Shown here: piece by piece, positions 35,590 to 46,535 of the stretch | How the letters are laid out: every line of letters begins with the position of its first letter | How positions within the stretch are numbered: the stretch's first letter is position 1 | Source: Stephania yunnanensis | Taxonomy: Eukaryota > Streptophyta > Magnoliopsida > Ranunculales > Menispermaceae | Length of the DNA: 64,000 nucleotides | Direction of reading: 5' to 3' | Assembly (NCBI GenBank): GCA_039657365.1 | Contig: CM077588.1 | Span: 25,612,501-25,676,500, forward strand | The notes under the pieces: generated by a model | The model's input: only the letters and a program-made list of their open reading frames with translations | Database searches by the model: none | What the model was told of the DNA's origin: nothing | Translations under genes and position numbers: made by a program

Positions 35590-37005
35590 CCGGTTGTCTA
35601 TTCAAGTAATGAAATAATAATGATTAAGATGATAAGAAATCTCACTAATTGGAGAATATTGTAAATCGGAATAGCGATCTACACCATCTAGAAGAAATTG
35701 ATAGCTAAGTGAAAGAACGAGGTTCGCACATTAAACTCATGAATAGAGAATAAATTGACAAAGTTAGGAAGTCATTAATGAGTCATCACAATCTAAAGAG
35801 AAGGAATTGATTGAGTTATGTTGTTTATGTAAGAAGCTTGGGCATTATCAAAAGGATTGTTGTAAATGAAAGACATGATTCAAAAAGAAAGATAAGCCTA
35901 CTACTTTTGTATGTTCGAATTAAATCTTCATGAAGTTTCTTTAAACACTTGGTGCATTTACTCGGGTGCTACTATCCATATTTCTAAGATGTCAGTAAGG
36001 ATTTCTTATGATCCAAACCATAAAGGAAAACAAGAATCTATCGTCCTAATCATAGTACAAAAATTGTAGAAACTAGAAATACAGATTTTATTGAGAATGG
36101 TGAAGTCAATGAGAGTATTACGCCATAAAATGTAAATATTTGAGAAGTAAGGGATCACATCCTTATGCCCATTACTTATAAGAACAATGGCAATTCCTCG
36201 ATATAATTCACACCAATAAGACAAGTTGTAGGCAAACTAAAAGAAATAGCATTAAGAAGGTGTGAAAGATCGAAAAAATCAGCTATTCTAAATGATTTTG
36301 AGGTATATATGCAAGAAAATGATTATGATATAATAATTAGTAATGATCCAATATCTTACTAAAAATCCTAAATCACGTTGATTCGACAAATGGATCGATG
36401 CTATGAAAGATGGGTTGAACTCGATGGCTCAAAATGAAGTTACTGATCTCGTTGAATTGCGGAATAAACGTGACTCTAGTGGTAATATTGAGAGATATAA
36501 AGCTAGACTTATAGCCAAATATTTTACTCATAAATATGGTATTGATTATACGGAAACTTTATCTCCAGTTTCTAAGAAATACTTTTTCAGTAATAATTAT
36601 GGCATTAGTAGCTCATATTGACTTAGAGTTGTAGCAAATTGATGTACGATGCAACTTTCGTAGAATGAGAGTTTCGATGAAGAAGTTTACATCGGTTTGC
36701 CTCGAAGAATTTAAGATTGTTGGTACTGAACATATTGTATGTAAGCTTAAGAAATCAATATATGGACTTAAGCAAACTTCTCGACAAAGTGGTATCTTAA
36801 GTTTAATGATACAATAACATGTTTTGTTTCTAAGGAAAACATCATTGATCAATGTATATATCTTAATGTTAGTGGGAGTAAGTTCATATTTTTGATATGA
36901 TATGTTGATGATATTATGCTTGCCATAAATGATTTTGGTCATTTATTTGACACTAAGCATTTTCTCAAAAAATATTTTTGAGTATCTCGTGGTATCCAAA
37001 CACTT
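35590..37005 (+). pseudogene. Ty1/copia gag-pol fragment inserted in CACTA 2
   Basis: The plus strand has a zinc-knuckle remnant CKKLGHYQKDC at about 35845, a segment KSAILNDFEVYMQENDYD (about 36275-36335), then copia RT: WIDAMKDGLNSMAQNEVTDL (36386), NIERYKARLIAKYFTHKYGI, DYTETLSPVSKK, KKSIYGLKQTSRQW (about 36750) and YVDDIMLA (about 36903). Most of protease, integrase and the early RT is deleted and stops are frequent. There are no LTRs. It replaces the sequence found at 7340-7624 in CACTA 1; homology resumes at about 37124. Confidence 0.85.
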
Positions 37006-37123
37006 TGTCTTACTCGTCCCACATGCCTTAGGATTGCAAAAAGAGACCACCAAAGAGCCCGACATTTAGTTGTGTGGGAATCGAAGTTGAGGCCGTGCGC
37101 CTAACCTATATCGATATCGAGGC

Positions 37124-38829
37124 ATACAAATACCACATAGTATCAACGCGTCTACTACTTGTTCACTCATACGTCCTTAAGGTTATAGGTTTATTCCATT
37201 CTCTAGAAATGTAATGTGAAATAGCAACATTCACTAAAAGAGTAATCCTAGTGTTTCTAACCCTAACTAGTAGTAGAAATTAAGTAATTATAGGTACTAT
37301 TCAATCGTAACCAACAACACCTAACTAATCAATCATCCATAGCAAGTGCATGAATATGAAATTACTAACAACTATAACATCAAACGACAAAGTAATTACC
37401 TCAAGACATGATTCTAATGTATTATAATGTTGATCATGACATGCTTTACCGATAAAATAAACATGGAATAACAACCAAATACGGATGACATGCTTTACCG
37501 ATAAAATAAACATGGAATAACAACCAAATACTAATCAATATAAATCTTGAATTGCTCAATTAAAAGGTTGAAATGAAATAGTACATATTAATAAACCTAA
37601 AAATAGAACAAGCATAACCTCAAAAACTATGCATGTAAGAGAAGAAAGCAGTAACAAAAACTTCTAAACCAAACAAAAGACACAACATTAACTTAATAGA
37701 TCAAGTGAAGAACACCAACTAATGCACATGAAAGCCAATCCGGGGGAAAATGTGAGCAGATACAATGTGAAGAGAATTCGGGTGTTAAAAATTTTTTTTG
37801 TGTTACCTGACGAGCGGAGAATGAGCGGTAAGCACAGAGCGACCAGAGAGCAGAGAGCAATGAAAGACACGGAGATTCAAGATCGAAATTCAAAAAGAAT
37901 CGAACGATGTGCACTCATTCACCGCACAATCAACCAAGGAACAAATCAAATCACTCAAGAACAAGCTTAAAATAAAACCTCATAAAGTAATAACAATTAT
38001 AAGAACCGAACTCTTAAAATATGTCACCGATCAAGAGTTTGTTCCTTCACAGCTCATAAACAATAAGGTAGTACTATAACACGGCCAATTGCCAAGACGA
38101 ATTTACAAAAATAAAAAGGATTCCATGACCATAATAGCTAAGACCTTTCAAGAAAATAATTTTTTTTTAAAATCCATTTATTAGACTAGTATAGCTGAGC
38201 CGCTAAGAAAACCTAGTATACACAATGGTCACCACATTATGTTCATTTCCTATGTTTGAACATCAAGGCATATATATGATCGCGCCTTGCCTAGCAGATA
38301 TAGCTTCAGCTCAAGTGAAAATCTATAACATATTTCATTCATGAGCATAATATTTGCAATGCTAACAAGTATTACGACTTTAATATTCCTGGATGCCGCA
38401 GATAAGGTACGTAGGAACACCGGACACCCCGAATATTTATTGATAGATGGAAATTTATGAAGTCTGCATGCTTAATTTAAATTGGAAAATCTTTCAAGAT
38501 AAAAAATCTTCTTGCCTTCAACTCCGATTTTTACTAGAAGATCGAACTATCAAATGAACCATAGCGGAAACTTAAATAATTCTCATGTCACCCTTGGTTT
38601 TCCATAAATTTTTTAAATTAGATAAACAAGGGGACTAGAATGCCAACCCGACGACGCAAAAGTTGAGCGAAAACATTGTAGCAAGCTTCAAGATTTCCTC
38701 AAAACCGTCACAAGGTGAATGATCTCTATGAAAGTCAAGAGCTCTTGATCATGAGTGTTGCTCGCATTATAAAGAACAATCAAAAACAAATAGATTATAT
38801 CGTAATGTAGTAAGACTCCAAAACTACAA
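37124..38829. other. CACTA 2 non-coding DNA upstream of the transposase
   Basis: The start is homologous to 7625-7800 of CACTA 1. A 49-bp unit containing CATGCTTTACCGATAAAATA is tandemly duplicated at 37436-37531. No gene seen. The frame at 37722-37970 is charged, low-complexity and unconvincing. Confidence 0.5.
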
Positions 38830-39290
38830 ATGCCTTGCTAACCGGAATCGAGACCAGAGAGAGCGAGAGATATCGGCGATGACGGAGACCGGCGCGCGAC
38901 GAGACGAGAGAACAGAGAGACGGCGAGACCAGAGACAAGAGAGAGACCAGTAGCACGACCAGACTGAGAAACGGAGACCACCGCGACGAGACGGACAGAG
39001 AGAGACAAAGAGAGAGACCAGCCTAGCACGACCAGACGGAGAGACGAGACGATCGAACGGGATGGACGTTGGGGGACGAGACGATCGAATGAATTTGGAC
39101 GAGACGGAGAGACAGATTTAGGTTTTTGGAATTTTTTCGTGAAAATGATTTAGGGATTTTACTGCTTTTTGTTGGGAGGGGGTGGGTGCGGGAAAGAGGA
39201 GAGGGTGCCATGATCCAAGAAAATACAAATCTCGAGGAATGATGAACGGTCATAAGAAATGAAGAATTTGGCGGGAATGGTGGCGCCAAA
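38830..39290 (-). other. GA-rich leader island of CACTA 2
   Basis: The plus strand is dominated by GAGAGACCAGA and GACGAGACGG repeats (38850-39110). It has the same relative position and strand skew as 9786-10330 in CACTA 1, just inside the right terminal array and upstream of the minus-strand transposase. A promoter/untranslated-leader role is inferred from position. Confidence 0.5.
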
Positions 39291-39505
39291 TTTTAGAGAC
39301 GGAATTTAATTCCGTCTCTAATTCCGTCTCTAATTCCGTCTCTGATCCGTCTCAAATCCGTCTCTGATTTTTTCCGTGTCAATTCCGTCGCTAACTGTTA
39401 AATTTAGAAACGGAACTTATTCCGTTTCTAATTCCGTTTCTGATTTAGAAACGGAACTTATTTCCGTTTCTAATTCCGTTTCTGATTTGCTGTTTTTTTG
39501 TAGTG
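39291..39505. repeat. CACTA 2 right subterminal repeat array
   Basis: Alternating TTAGAAACGGAACTTA and TCCGTTTCTAATTCCG units up to the TAGTG end. Confidence 0.9.
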
Positions 39506-39566
39506 TAATGAATTAAAACGAGGTTAAAGATTTGGGCCGTGACAATCTAGGGCATATTCCCCAACA

Positions 39567-41311
39567 GATAAGACCACGAATAATAGCCTAGAGCACAACA
39601 AATAAGTGCACATTAGAAAACACAGACAATAAGAACAATTCATATCAATAAGGCAAAATAGTTTCTAATTCAGGATCACATCAAATTTGACAAAGATAGT
39701 TCGCAGTAGATATGGTTTAAACAAAAAATTGGATCATGCCAATAAAAGTAGTTTATACGTACCAAGACACAAAGCATATCCTCCATGGAAAGTAAAAGCA
39801 TAGTTTAAGATCCTAAACATGGGATCAATCAAACTTGAGAGCACACTGGGCCCTAAAAAAACATCATCATCATTGTTCAAACCCATAAAAACCTGCAAAA
39901 ACCATATCAAACATGGGAGAGACTGCCTCATGTCCAAAAAAAACACGAAAACATCAAATCAAGTATATTTCAAATCAATTGAAACTATTCAGACATACTA
40001 ACATTCATTAGGATAAATAAATAACATTGAACACCACGAGACAAAGTCCCTTATCTATAACAGCATTGGTATTCACTATTGAAACTATTCATAACACATT
40101 AACATTCATTAGGATAAATAAACCCGAAGTTTGCTCGGGTACAACCCTCTTCTTTGAGGGTTTGTAGAAAGAGATTTGGCCCTTATCCGTGACAGCATTG
40201 TTCTTCGCTATTGAAACAAAAAGTGCGGTAGACGGTTCGACCGATCAACAACGGATCACAAAAAAGAGGGGATGAGATGAGAAAACTAGAACAAAAGAAA
40301 GGAAGATGGATGGTCTTGGTAAGGGCAAGTGTTGTTTCAATGCATGTGTGGTATGATGGTGGTGCAGGTTAATTTATGTATGCGATGGCTGGAGTAAATA
40401 GGTGTCGCTTTGTAGATCTCCCATATCTTACTGATTTGACTTAAAAAACAACAACTACAATCATGACTGCAAACCAAAACCAATGTATACATGCATTATC
40501 ACTTTTTTATCTATAGTGCCATATTTTATCTAAATTCTCAATAAAAGAGTGTAACAATTAAAATTGATGTAACTAATTCAATCCATTAGTATAGGTTCTT
40601 TTTATGACAAACCATTGGTACAAGTTCTTTACAACTACAAATTTGTGACATTAATCTAGTTATTGTATCACTCATGTAGCACTAGTAATGTGTCTTTTAT
40701 TTCTTACAAATATGTTGGTAAGACATACATCGATTCCATGCTTCCTATAATAAAATGTTAAAGCTCGATTATATACAGCGTAACAATTTCTCCATACGCT
40801 CAACCATTAAATATATCATAACAATTTTGAATTTGGAATACACAAATATATCCCATGTAAGACACCGTTCTAGTTTCCCTTGACTACATATAGATCATAG
40901 CATGATAATGATTTCTTTCCTATATAGTATATTGTAGAAGATATTAATGAACATGCAAGTCATCCAGAAAATACGAACTTGCATACCTCTTCAAAGGAAA
41001 TAGTACATTTAAAATCTACATAAAATAATAGATGTCAACCAAGGTTTTCAAGTAACGCCTCCCTGATAATCGAATGGTGATGCCCAACCAAGTATATCAA
41101 GTTAGCACTAAAGCATGCATCTTTCCATCACTCAGGGAAATCACTCATGAAAAGAGCATAAGCAGACCTCTCACCCTGCATCCCAAAACATGTAAACATA
41201 TTCACAAGTAGGCGTATCACATAGATGAAAATACATGATAAGTTGCACTCATACTCGCACGTATATATTGTTTCTTTCAGTAGTGTCACCGCTTGACATG
41301 TCTCCCACTTG
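39567..41311. other. Interior of the long-TIR element
   Basis: No gene recognised. A partial local duplication places AACATTCATTAGGATAAATAA at about 40001 and again at 40099, together with an ACAGCATTG-TTC-CTATTGAAAC stretch (about 40060 and 40190). Confidence 0.5.
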
Positions 41312-41316
41312 AGATG

Positions 41317-44211
41317 TGTAACGAACCAAATTAATTAAACTAGGATTAATGTTAATCTCGGAAATTAACGATCATAATTCTAGTGTTACGTGGACAACTC
41401 GGTTATCTCGGACACGAGAACCGATGAAATATGTTATTTATAGATGGTAGTTATGTATATGTGGTGTTTAAAAAATCATTATTATTATATTGCACCTCAT
41501 GGGTGTATGTTGCTATCGGGCGAGTTTATGCGACTGGTGTTCGCCTCGAAAGGCATGTCAATGCGGGTGTCGGATAGGCGAACTATGGGTACACTAGGAA
41601 ACTAGACTAATCCATATCAGGATGACTAGTTAATCAATTAAAATGGTTAATGTGACCATAGGCCAATTAAAATTCAATTAAAACAATAGGTTGTGGCGTA
41701 CCTCGAATTGCATGCCGAGACACGGGGCATCGAGTGTCAGGTAGCCGATGGTCAGTGGGATCGCAAAATTTGTCAATTTTGTGAATAAAAACACTAACCA
41801 TATATATTATAATGGGCCTAAGCTAATGTAATTGAATCAAATAAATCAATGCTTATAGTTTGGTTATTTAAATTAGAAACCATGAGATTGTCTTAAAGAT
41901 ACGTGTTGACATATCTAGGAACCATGTGAGTAGTAACATAGTGTCACTTTGATTGGGTTAGTGGGATACATGTCAAGTGTGGATCATTGGATGAGCTTCG
42001 AGATACGTAAATACATGGAGATCATTGGCTAGAAATCAATATTACCTTATTATATAAGATCAACACAGGCAAAGAAACCATTTTTATTTTCAACTTATCC
42101 ATCAAGAGAACTTGCTGGAGAAGAAGGAGGTTGATGGAAAGAAGGAATCCATGGAAGATTAGTGAGAATTTCTCAATCTAGGTGGTATATCAACTAGGTA
42201 CACATCTATTTATGTCAGATTGAAATCATTTCTAATTTTTAGCTAATTCCAGAAGGCAAATGATTGAATATTTACAATTGGTTTATATATTTGGATTCCT
42301 CATTTGAAGCTGATAATCTAGCTATATTGAAGTTCTTAATTTGGTTTTGAAATCATAAAGATATGAATTTTGATTTTGTAAGACCAAAACTAGAATTCTG
42401 CATATTATATTATGAATTAGCTTGTATAATTTGGTCATAACTTGTCCATTTTAGATCTAAATTGATCCAAACTTGTGGCATTTGAAAGCTTGCTCAAAGG
42501 GTAAAAACTTTTTTTAGTTGGAAATATTGTAATTCAGTTTTTTATGTCCAAAAGTGCTCTACAAATAGGTGTTGGAATTTGGAAGAAAAGTTTTGAAACT
42601 AAACTTGTTAAGGCATAACTCCCTAAATACTTATCCAAATGAGCTTATCTTTTAGTATGTTGTATTTGGGTATGTTTTCTACCTTGTGACCAAAAATCGC
42701 CTTTTTTGGAAATATGTATTAAGAGGAATAGATTTTCTAATTCCACTGGTCGGATTAGGTTAGCTATGTTTAGTAAAATCATGATATCTCTTTCGTTTTA
42801 AATCAAAATTTTGCAAACTAAAACTTTTTGAAAAGCTAAGATAGAGATTGGTGATCTTTGTATTGGTGGAGGACGATCTTTGTATTGGTGGAGGATTTCG
42901 AGAGGTGGACCATTTCATGCCTAAAAATGCGTTGTAACATAAGACTGAAATTGAAACTTAATTTAGTCTTTAGGGCTGATTTGGGAAGATCAATTTGAAA
43001 CATATTCAACTAATTTGAATACACAATAAACACACTTAACTGACTTCAGGGACTTAGGGGACCATAGCTTAGGTATCGAAGAGCTTGTCGGGTCGGATTC
43101 GGGTGTCCCGGGGAGTCGGAGCGCGTGTTGAGGTGCGTAAACCCATTGGGATGCCTCACAGAATTCATGATTTGTTTTATCGATTTCGTTTTTCATGTGG
43201 GACTGCTGATGGGCACACATGGGGTTTTCACTCCTATTTCGGTGTGCATATATATTGGTTGTGGTTAAATCGCATGCATGGGTTACTTGTGATAGTGCTT
43301 ATGTCAATGGCAGTAGAATATATTTATGAATGTTGGGAGGGATTAGGGTGGTCCTGATGTGTAACAGCATCGGGAAAGGACCATGTCGTTTATTGAAGTT
43401 GGGGTTTAGCCATTGTAAGCCTGTAAGTATATATGTAGTTCCTATTCGATTTATCGATTACTAGCTAGTGTAGGTCAAGGTTTTCTCGTGATTATACGGA
43501 TGTTTACTGATTAACGCTTTATTTCGGAACTGGTTTAATTGGTATATGCTATTTATTTATTTCATGGTACTACTTTTGCTTGTCGTGTTCATAGGAATAT
43601 GACGTACTATTGTCAGGTGTTATATTCGTATGTCTCGTAGTTTATCAGTTTTATTTCATGAATATTGTGTGGACTTCTCTTGGGATTTTACTCAATGGAC
43701 TCATCACTGTATTTGTTGGGTGACCGAGTGCAGGTCCTTCGACGAGCAAGGGTGAGGGCAATGAGGTACTAGGTGAATACCTCTAAGATTGTGGAGCCAT
43801 GTCGTGTGTGATATCAATATGTATTATTTTACTTTGTTAGGTTTGGGGGACCATAGAACACTGATTACATGTATATAGAACTTTTGTTACACTTAACTCG
43901 CCTTAATATATACATGGTATCTTTTGCCGAGTTTTCCACTACTTAAGATTGTTAAATACTATATAACTTACTTAAATTAAGATTTCCACTGTAAAATTTC
44001 ATTATAACTTGATAAATTGATTAACTGGCTAATGAAGTCATTAATAATTATATGGAAATTAATTAGCTAAGTTAAGAATAAATGAAAAAGAGCAAGTAGC
44101 CAAGTAGGTCGCGGAACGTCAAGGATAAGCGAGCCATGACGTGGCAAGGCTTGGTGACTTGGGATGCGACGTGGCAGGTAGCAAGGCAGCCTAAAATTTA
44201 GGGCCGCCATA
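41317..44211 (+). repeat. 5' LTR of the gag-only gypsy element
   Basis: TGTAACGAACC at the start and GGGCCGCCATA at the end; the final CA is mutated to TA. The frame at 43085-43357 has a diverged copy in the 3' LTR (48371-48577), so it is LTR sequence, not a gene. Confidence 0.92.
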
Positions 44212-44212
44212 G

Positions 44213-44226
44213 TTTGGTATAAGAGG
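44213..44226 (+). other. Primer-binding site
   Basis: TTTGGTATAAGAGG, one substitution from the usual TGGTATCAGAG (initiator-tRNA Met), starting two bases after the LTR. Confidence 0.8.
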
Positions 44227-44441
44227 GATGTTTCGAGGAAGCCTCCGGAGTAGTTTAAAGGAAAGAGAATAAAATTGAAACAAATAAACCTTATATGTGA
44301 AAACCCGATGATCCTAACTTAGAACCTCAGTTGGGGAGCAGACTTGAGATGGGTAGTGATAGGTTTATATACATGTTATATTTTGTTATATATATGTTAT
44401 ACGTCTATATATATCAAGGCTGATCTGGAACGCGCTTCAAG

Positions 44442-45950
44442 ATGAAGATCATGGATGGACAGTCTGGTACAACTCGTGACACTGAAAAAACTAGTGATGT
44501 GGCTAGGGATTTCCTTGTTATGGCAAGTGTAAATGATCGACTATCGGCTCAGGAGACTCAGATGGGCAAAGTATTACGATCATTACGGGATTAGACCTCT
44601 GCACTGACGACACTTGCTATGGCAGTTGTAGCACTTCGAGACTCAAGAGTAGTTACAGCACGTACAGGGACAGCCATCGCTCCGATTATTCCCCAAACAG
44701 CAATAGAGAGAGCAGCTATGGAGACACAAGGATAGAAAGCTATAATTGTTGTTGTTCCACTAGAAACCCCGACTCCTACGCCTCCACGCATGAATACAGA
44801 GCAGACGACTGCTACTACGTTAGGATCTGTTTTGGCCCCGGAGGCTAAGATGTTGAGGGAGTTCTTGAAGTTTCAGCCAGGTTTCACTAGACCATTTTTT
44901 GCCTTTAATAGAGGTTTCAAAACCCCTATTAAATAGAGTGTTAAATGTCATGTGAAAATTTGTTATGTTTTAATTTTTAATACATGTATTACATAGAGGT
45001 TTTTTAAAACTTCTATCAATTAGGTGTTATTTAATAACACCCCCCTTTAATATGGGTTTAAAAACCTCTATTAAATACCAAAATTGTTCTAGTGTTTCTT
45101 CTAAAAAGACGATGACCCTGAGGCGGTAGGGAATTGAATAGTGTCCATTAGTCCATAAGTTGATGAGGAACGATGACAGTGTTCATGTGCGTCTTTCTGA
45201 AGCACGCTTAAGAGGTCATACAGCAGTCTGATGGACTACGTATACAGATACTTATCCAGAGCCAACGATGTGGGTTGAGTTCAGAGAGTTGTTCTACGAC
45301 CAGTATATACCCATGGAGGTGAGGTTAAGATTAAGGGAGAAGTTTCTGACCCTGAGACAGGGTAATCGGACGTTGATATAGTATATAGAGCAATTCTGAT
45401 ATTTACTTCAGTTCGCTATGGATGTGGCCGGGACTAAGCGACAACAGATATACTACTTCACACAAAGGGTTGATGACAGGATTGTTGAGGCAGTGGTGTC
45501 ATCTAGAGCTCGCACTTTGCAGGAGATATTTGATCGGGCTTTGGCACACGAGACCTTCTTGATGCAGAGAGGGTAGGCGTGTTATTAGGTTTGAGGTACA
45601 GACTGGACAAAGAGACAGAGAGATCGGTATGATAGAGAGGATAGGCAGCACGGTGGAGACTATAGGGATGATTATCGGGCAGCTAGAGCTTATGTTATAC
45701 TTGCATTACCAGCGCCACCACTGAGCATGTACATGACCAGGGAGGCAAGGACTAGAGATCGCAGAGTCAGGGCCGGAGGTCAGGATATGGTTATTTGATT
45801 GCATGTTGGCAGTGTGGACAAGAGGAACACATCAAGAAAGATTGCCCTAAGAGATCAACGACTCCAGCATTATTGACATCGGTGCAGACTCGAGAGTCGG
45901 TGCACATGGTGACTGGGCCAGGTCGGGAGATGTCCCAACAGCGGGTTTAG
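44442..45950 (+). pseudogene. Degenerate gypsy gag
   Basis: A plus-strand gag with several stops. After ATG (44442 or 44451) it reads through a coiled region to EFLKFQPG (about 44860), where a MITE interrupts it, and resumes as DDPEAVGN (45105). The retrotransposon-gag core follows (WVEFRELFYDQYIPMEVR at about 45270-45325; LREKFLTLRQGNRT). The zinc knuckle CWQCGQEEHIKKDCP is at about 45806-45850. The product would form virus-like particles; it cannot be translated intact. Confidence 0.85.
44885..45094. mobile_element. CACTA-type MITE (210 bp) within gag
   Basis: Ends CACTAGACCATTTTTTGCC and CCAAAATTGTTCTAGTG are imperfect inverted repeats, continuing into TTTAATAGAGGTTT on both sides. It is flanked by TTT at 44882-44884 and 45095-45097. 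It has no coding capacity. Its tips differ from the two large CACTA elements (CACTAG rather than CACTACAA), so it belongs to another family. Confidence 0.88.
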
Positions 45951-46535
45951 GGTATGTGAGTTTTTAAATTATTAATCATTACAGCTTAAGTTCATGTATA
46001 TATGATAGATTATTGTATTATGGCATGTGATTGTCATAGGTCGCGCATGGGATGGAATTGTCATGGTGTATAAGGATAGGTCGTAGCATAGCATGGGATT
46101 GTCATGGTGAGTAAGAGTAAGTCGGAGCATGACATGGGATTGTCATGGGGAAGTAAGGGAGGATATGGCATGGCATGGGATTGTCTAGGTATGTGATGGT
46201 TGGTTAGGACTATTATGTTAGGATACATGATAGGAGAGGTTTACGGTTACTAGTGTTAGGTAATTGGGTTTGGGAAACTTGAACGTGGAAATCGAATTGA
46301 GAATAGGTTGCGGGGATGTTGGGAATAGAGTGATTAATTTTGACCACCTCGGTAACACGCACCTATATCTCATGGTAACACTACGATCCCTGTGATGAAG
46401 TAGTGGGGGTGTTCAAGGGACTGTAGATAGGGACTATCAAGTTGTGAGGCACGGTTACACGGGGATAGGATAGTTACATCAAAGTTTACTCAAGATTCAA
46501 ATCTCAAAAACGAAATTCTCCTAGTTGGGAAGAAT
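45951..46535 (+). other. Post-gag spacer with tandem motif and polypurine tract
   Basis: A unit of about 55-60 bp around CATGGGATTGTCATGG recurs three to four times (about 46020-46190). The purine-rich TTGGGAAGAAT just before 46536 marks the likely polypurine tract. No pol sequence remains. Confidence 0.6.

Larger units (their letters stand above)
23894..39505 (-). mobile_element. CACTA (En/Spm) transposon 2, 15.6 kb, with captured genes
   Basis: Starts CACTACAAAAAAAACACAGC and ends TTTTTTTGTAGTG, with target duplication TAA at 23891-23893 and 39506-39508. Same family as CACTA 1: identical termini, homologous subterminal arrays, homologous transposase, and a shared block at 24600-24710. Contents, mostly on the minus strand: a GA-rich leader (38.8-39.3 kb), a copia pol fragment (35.6-37.0 kb), the TNP2-like gene (31.9-35.6 kb), a second CACTA gene (30.0-31.8 kb), a long hairpin (29.2-29.8 kb), and fragments of hnRNP and PPDK genes. 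Both element genes are broken as written. Confidence 0.95.
20993..39544 (-). mobile_element. Gypsy solo LTR C, split by CACTA 2
   Basis: On the plus strand it begins TGTGGCGGCCCCTCTCC (20993) and resumes after the CACTA at 39509, ending GGGCCGTGACA (39544). The target duplication ATCTA is at 20988-20992 and 39545-39549. Net length is about 2.94 kb. It is of the same family as LTR B and lies in the same orientation only 168 bp away, but the separate target duplications show that the two inserted independently. Confidence 0.9.
16821..39566. mobile_element. Copia-type solo LTR (about 1.4 kb) split by two gypsy solo LTRs
   Basis: Begins TGTTAGGTTTTGGGGTTC and ends GGCATATTCCCCAACA, start and end signatures familiar from plant copia LTRs. 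The 5-bp target duplication GATAA is present at 16816-16820 and 39567-39571. Its parts are 16821-18051, 20830-20992 and 39550-39566. No internal domain remains, so this is a solo LTR left by recombination. It is older than everything between its parts. Confidence 0.85.

Noticed and set aside
43085..43357. 90-codon frame that might be a conserved small protein
   Set aside because: A diverged copy exists at the same place in the partner LTR, so it is LTR sequence; the protein is not maintained.
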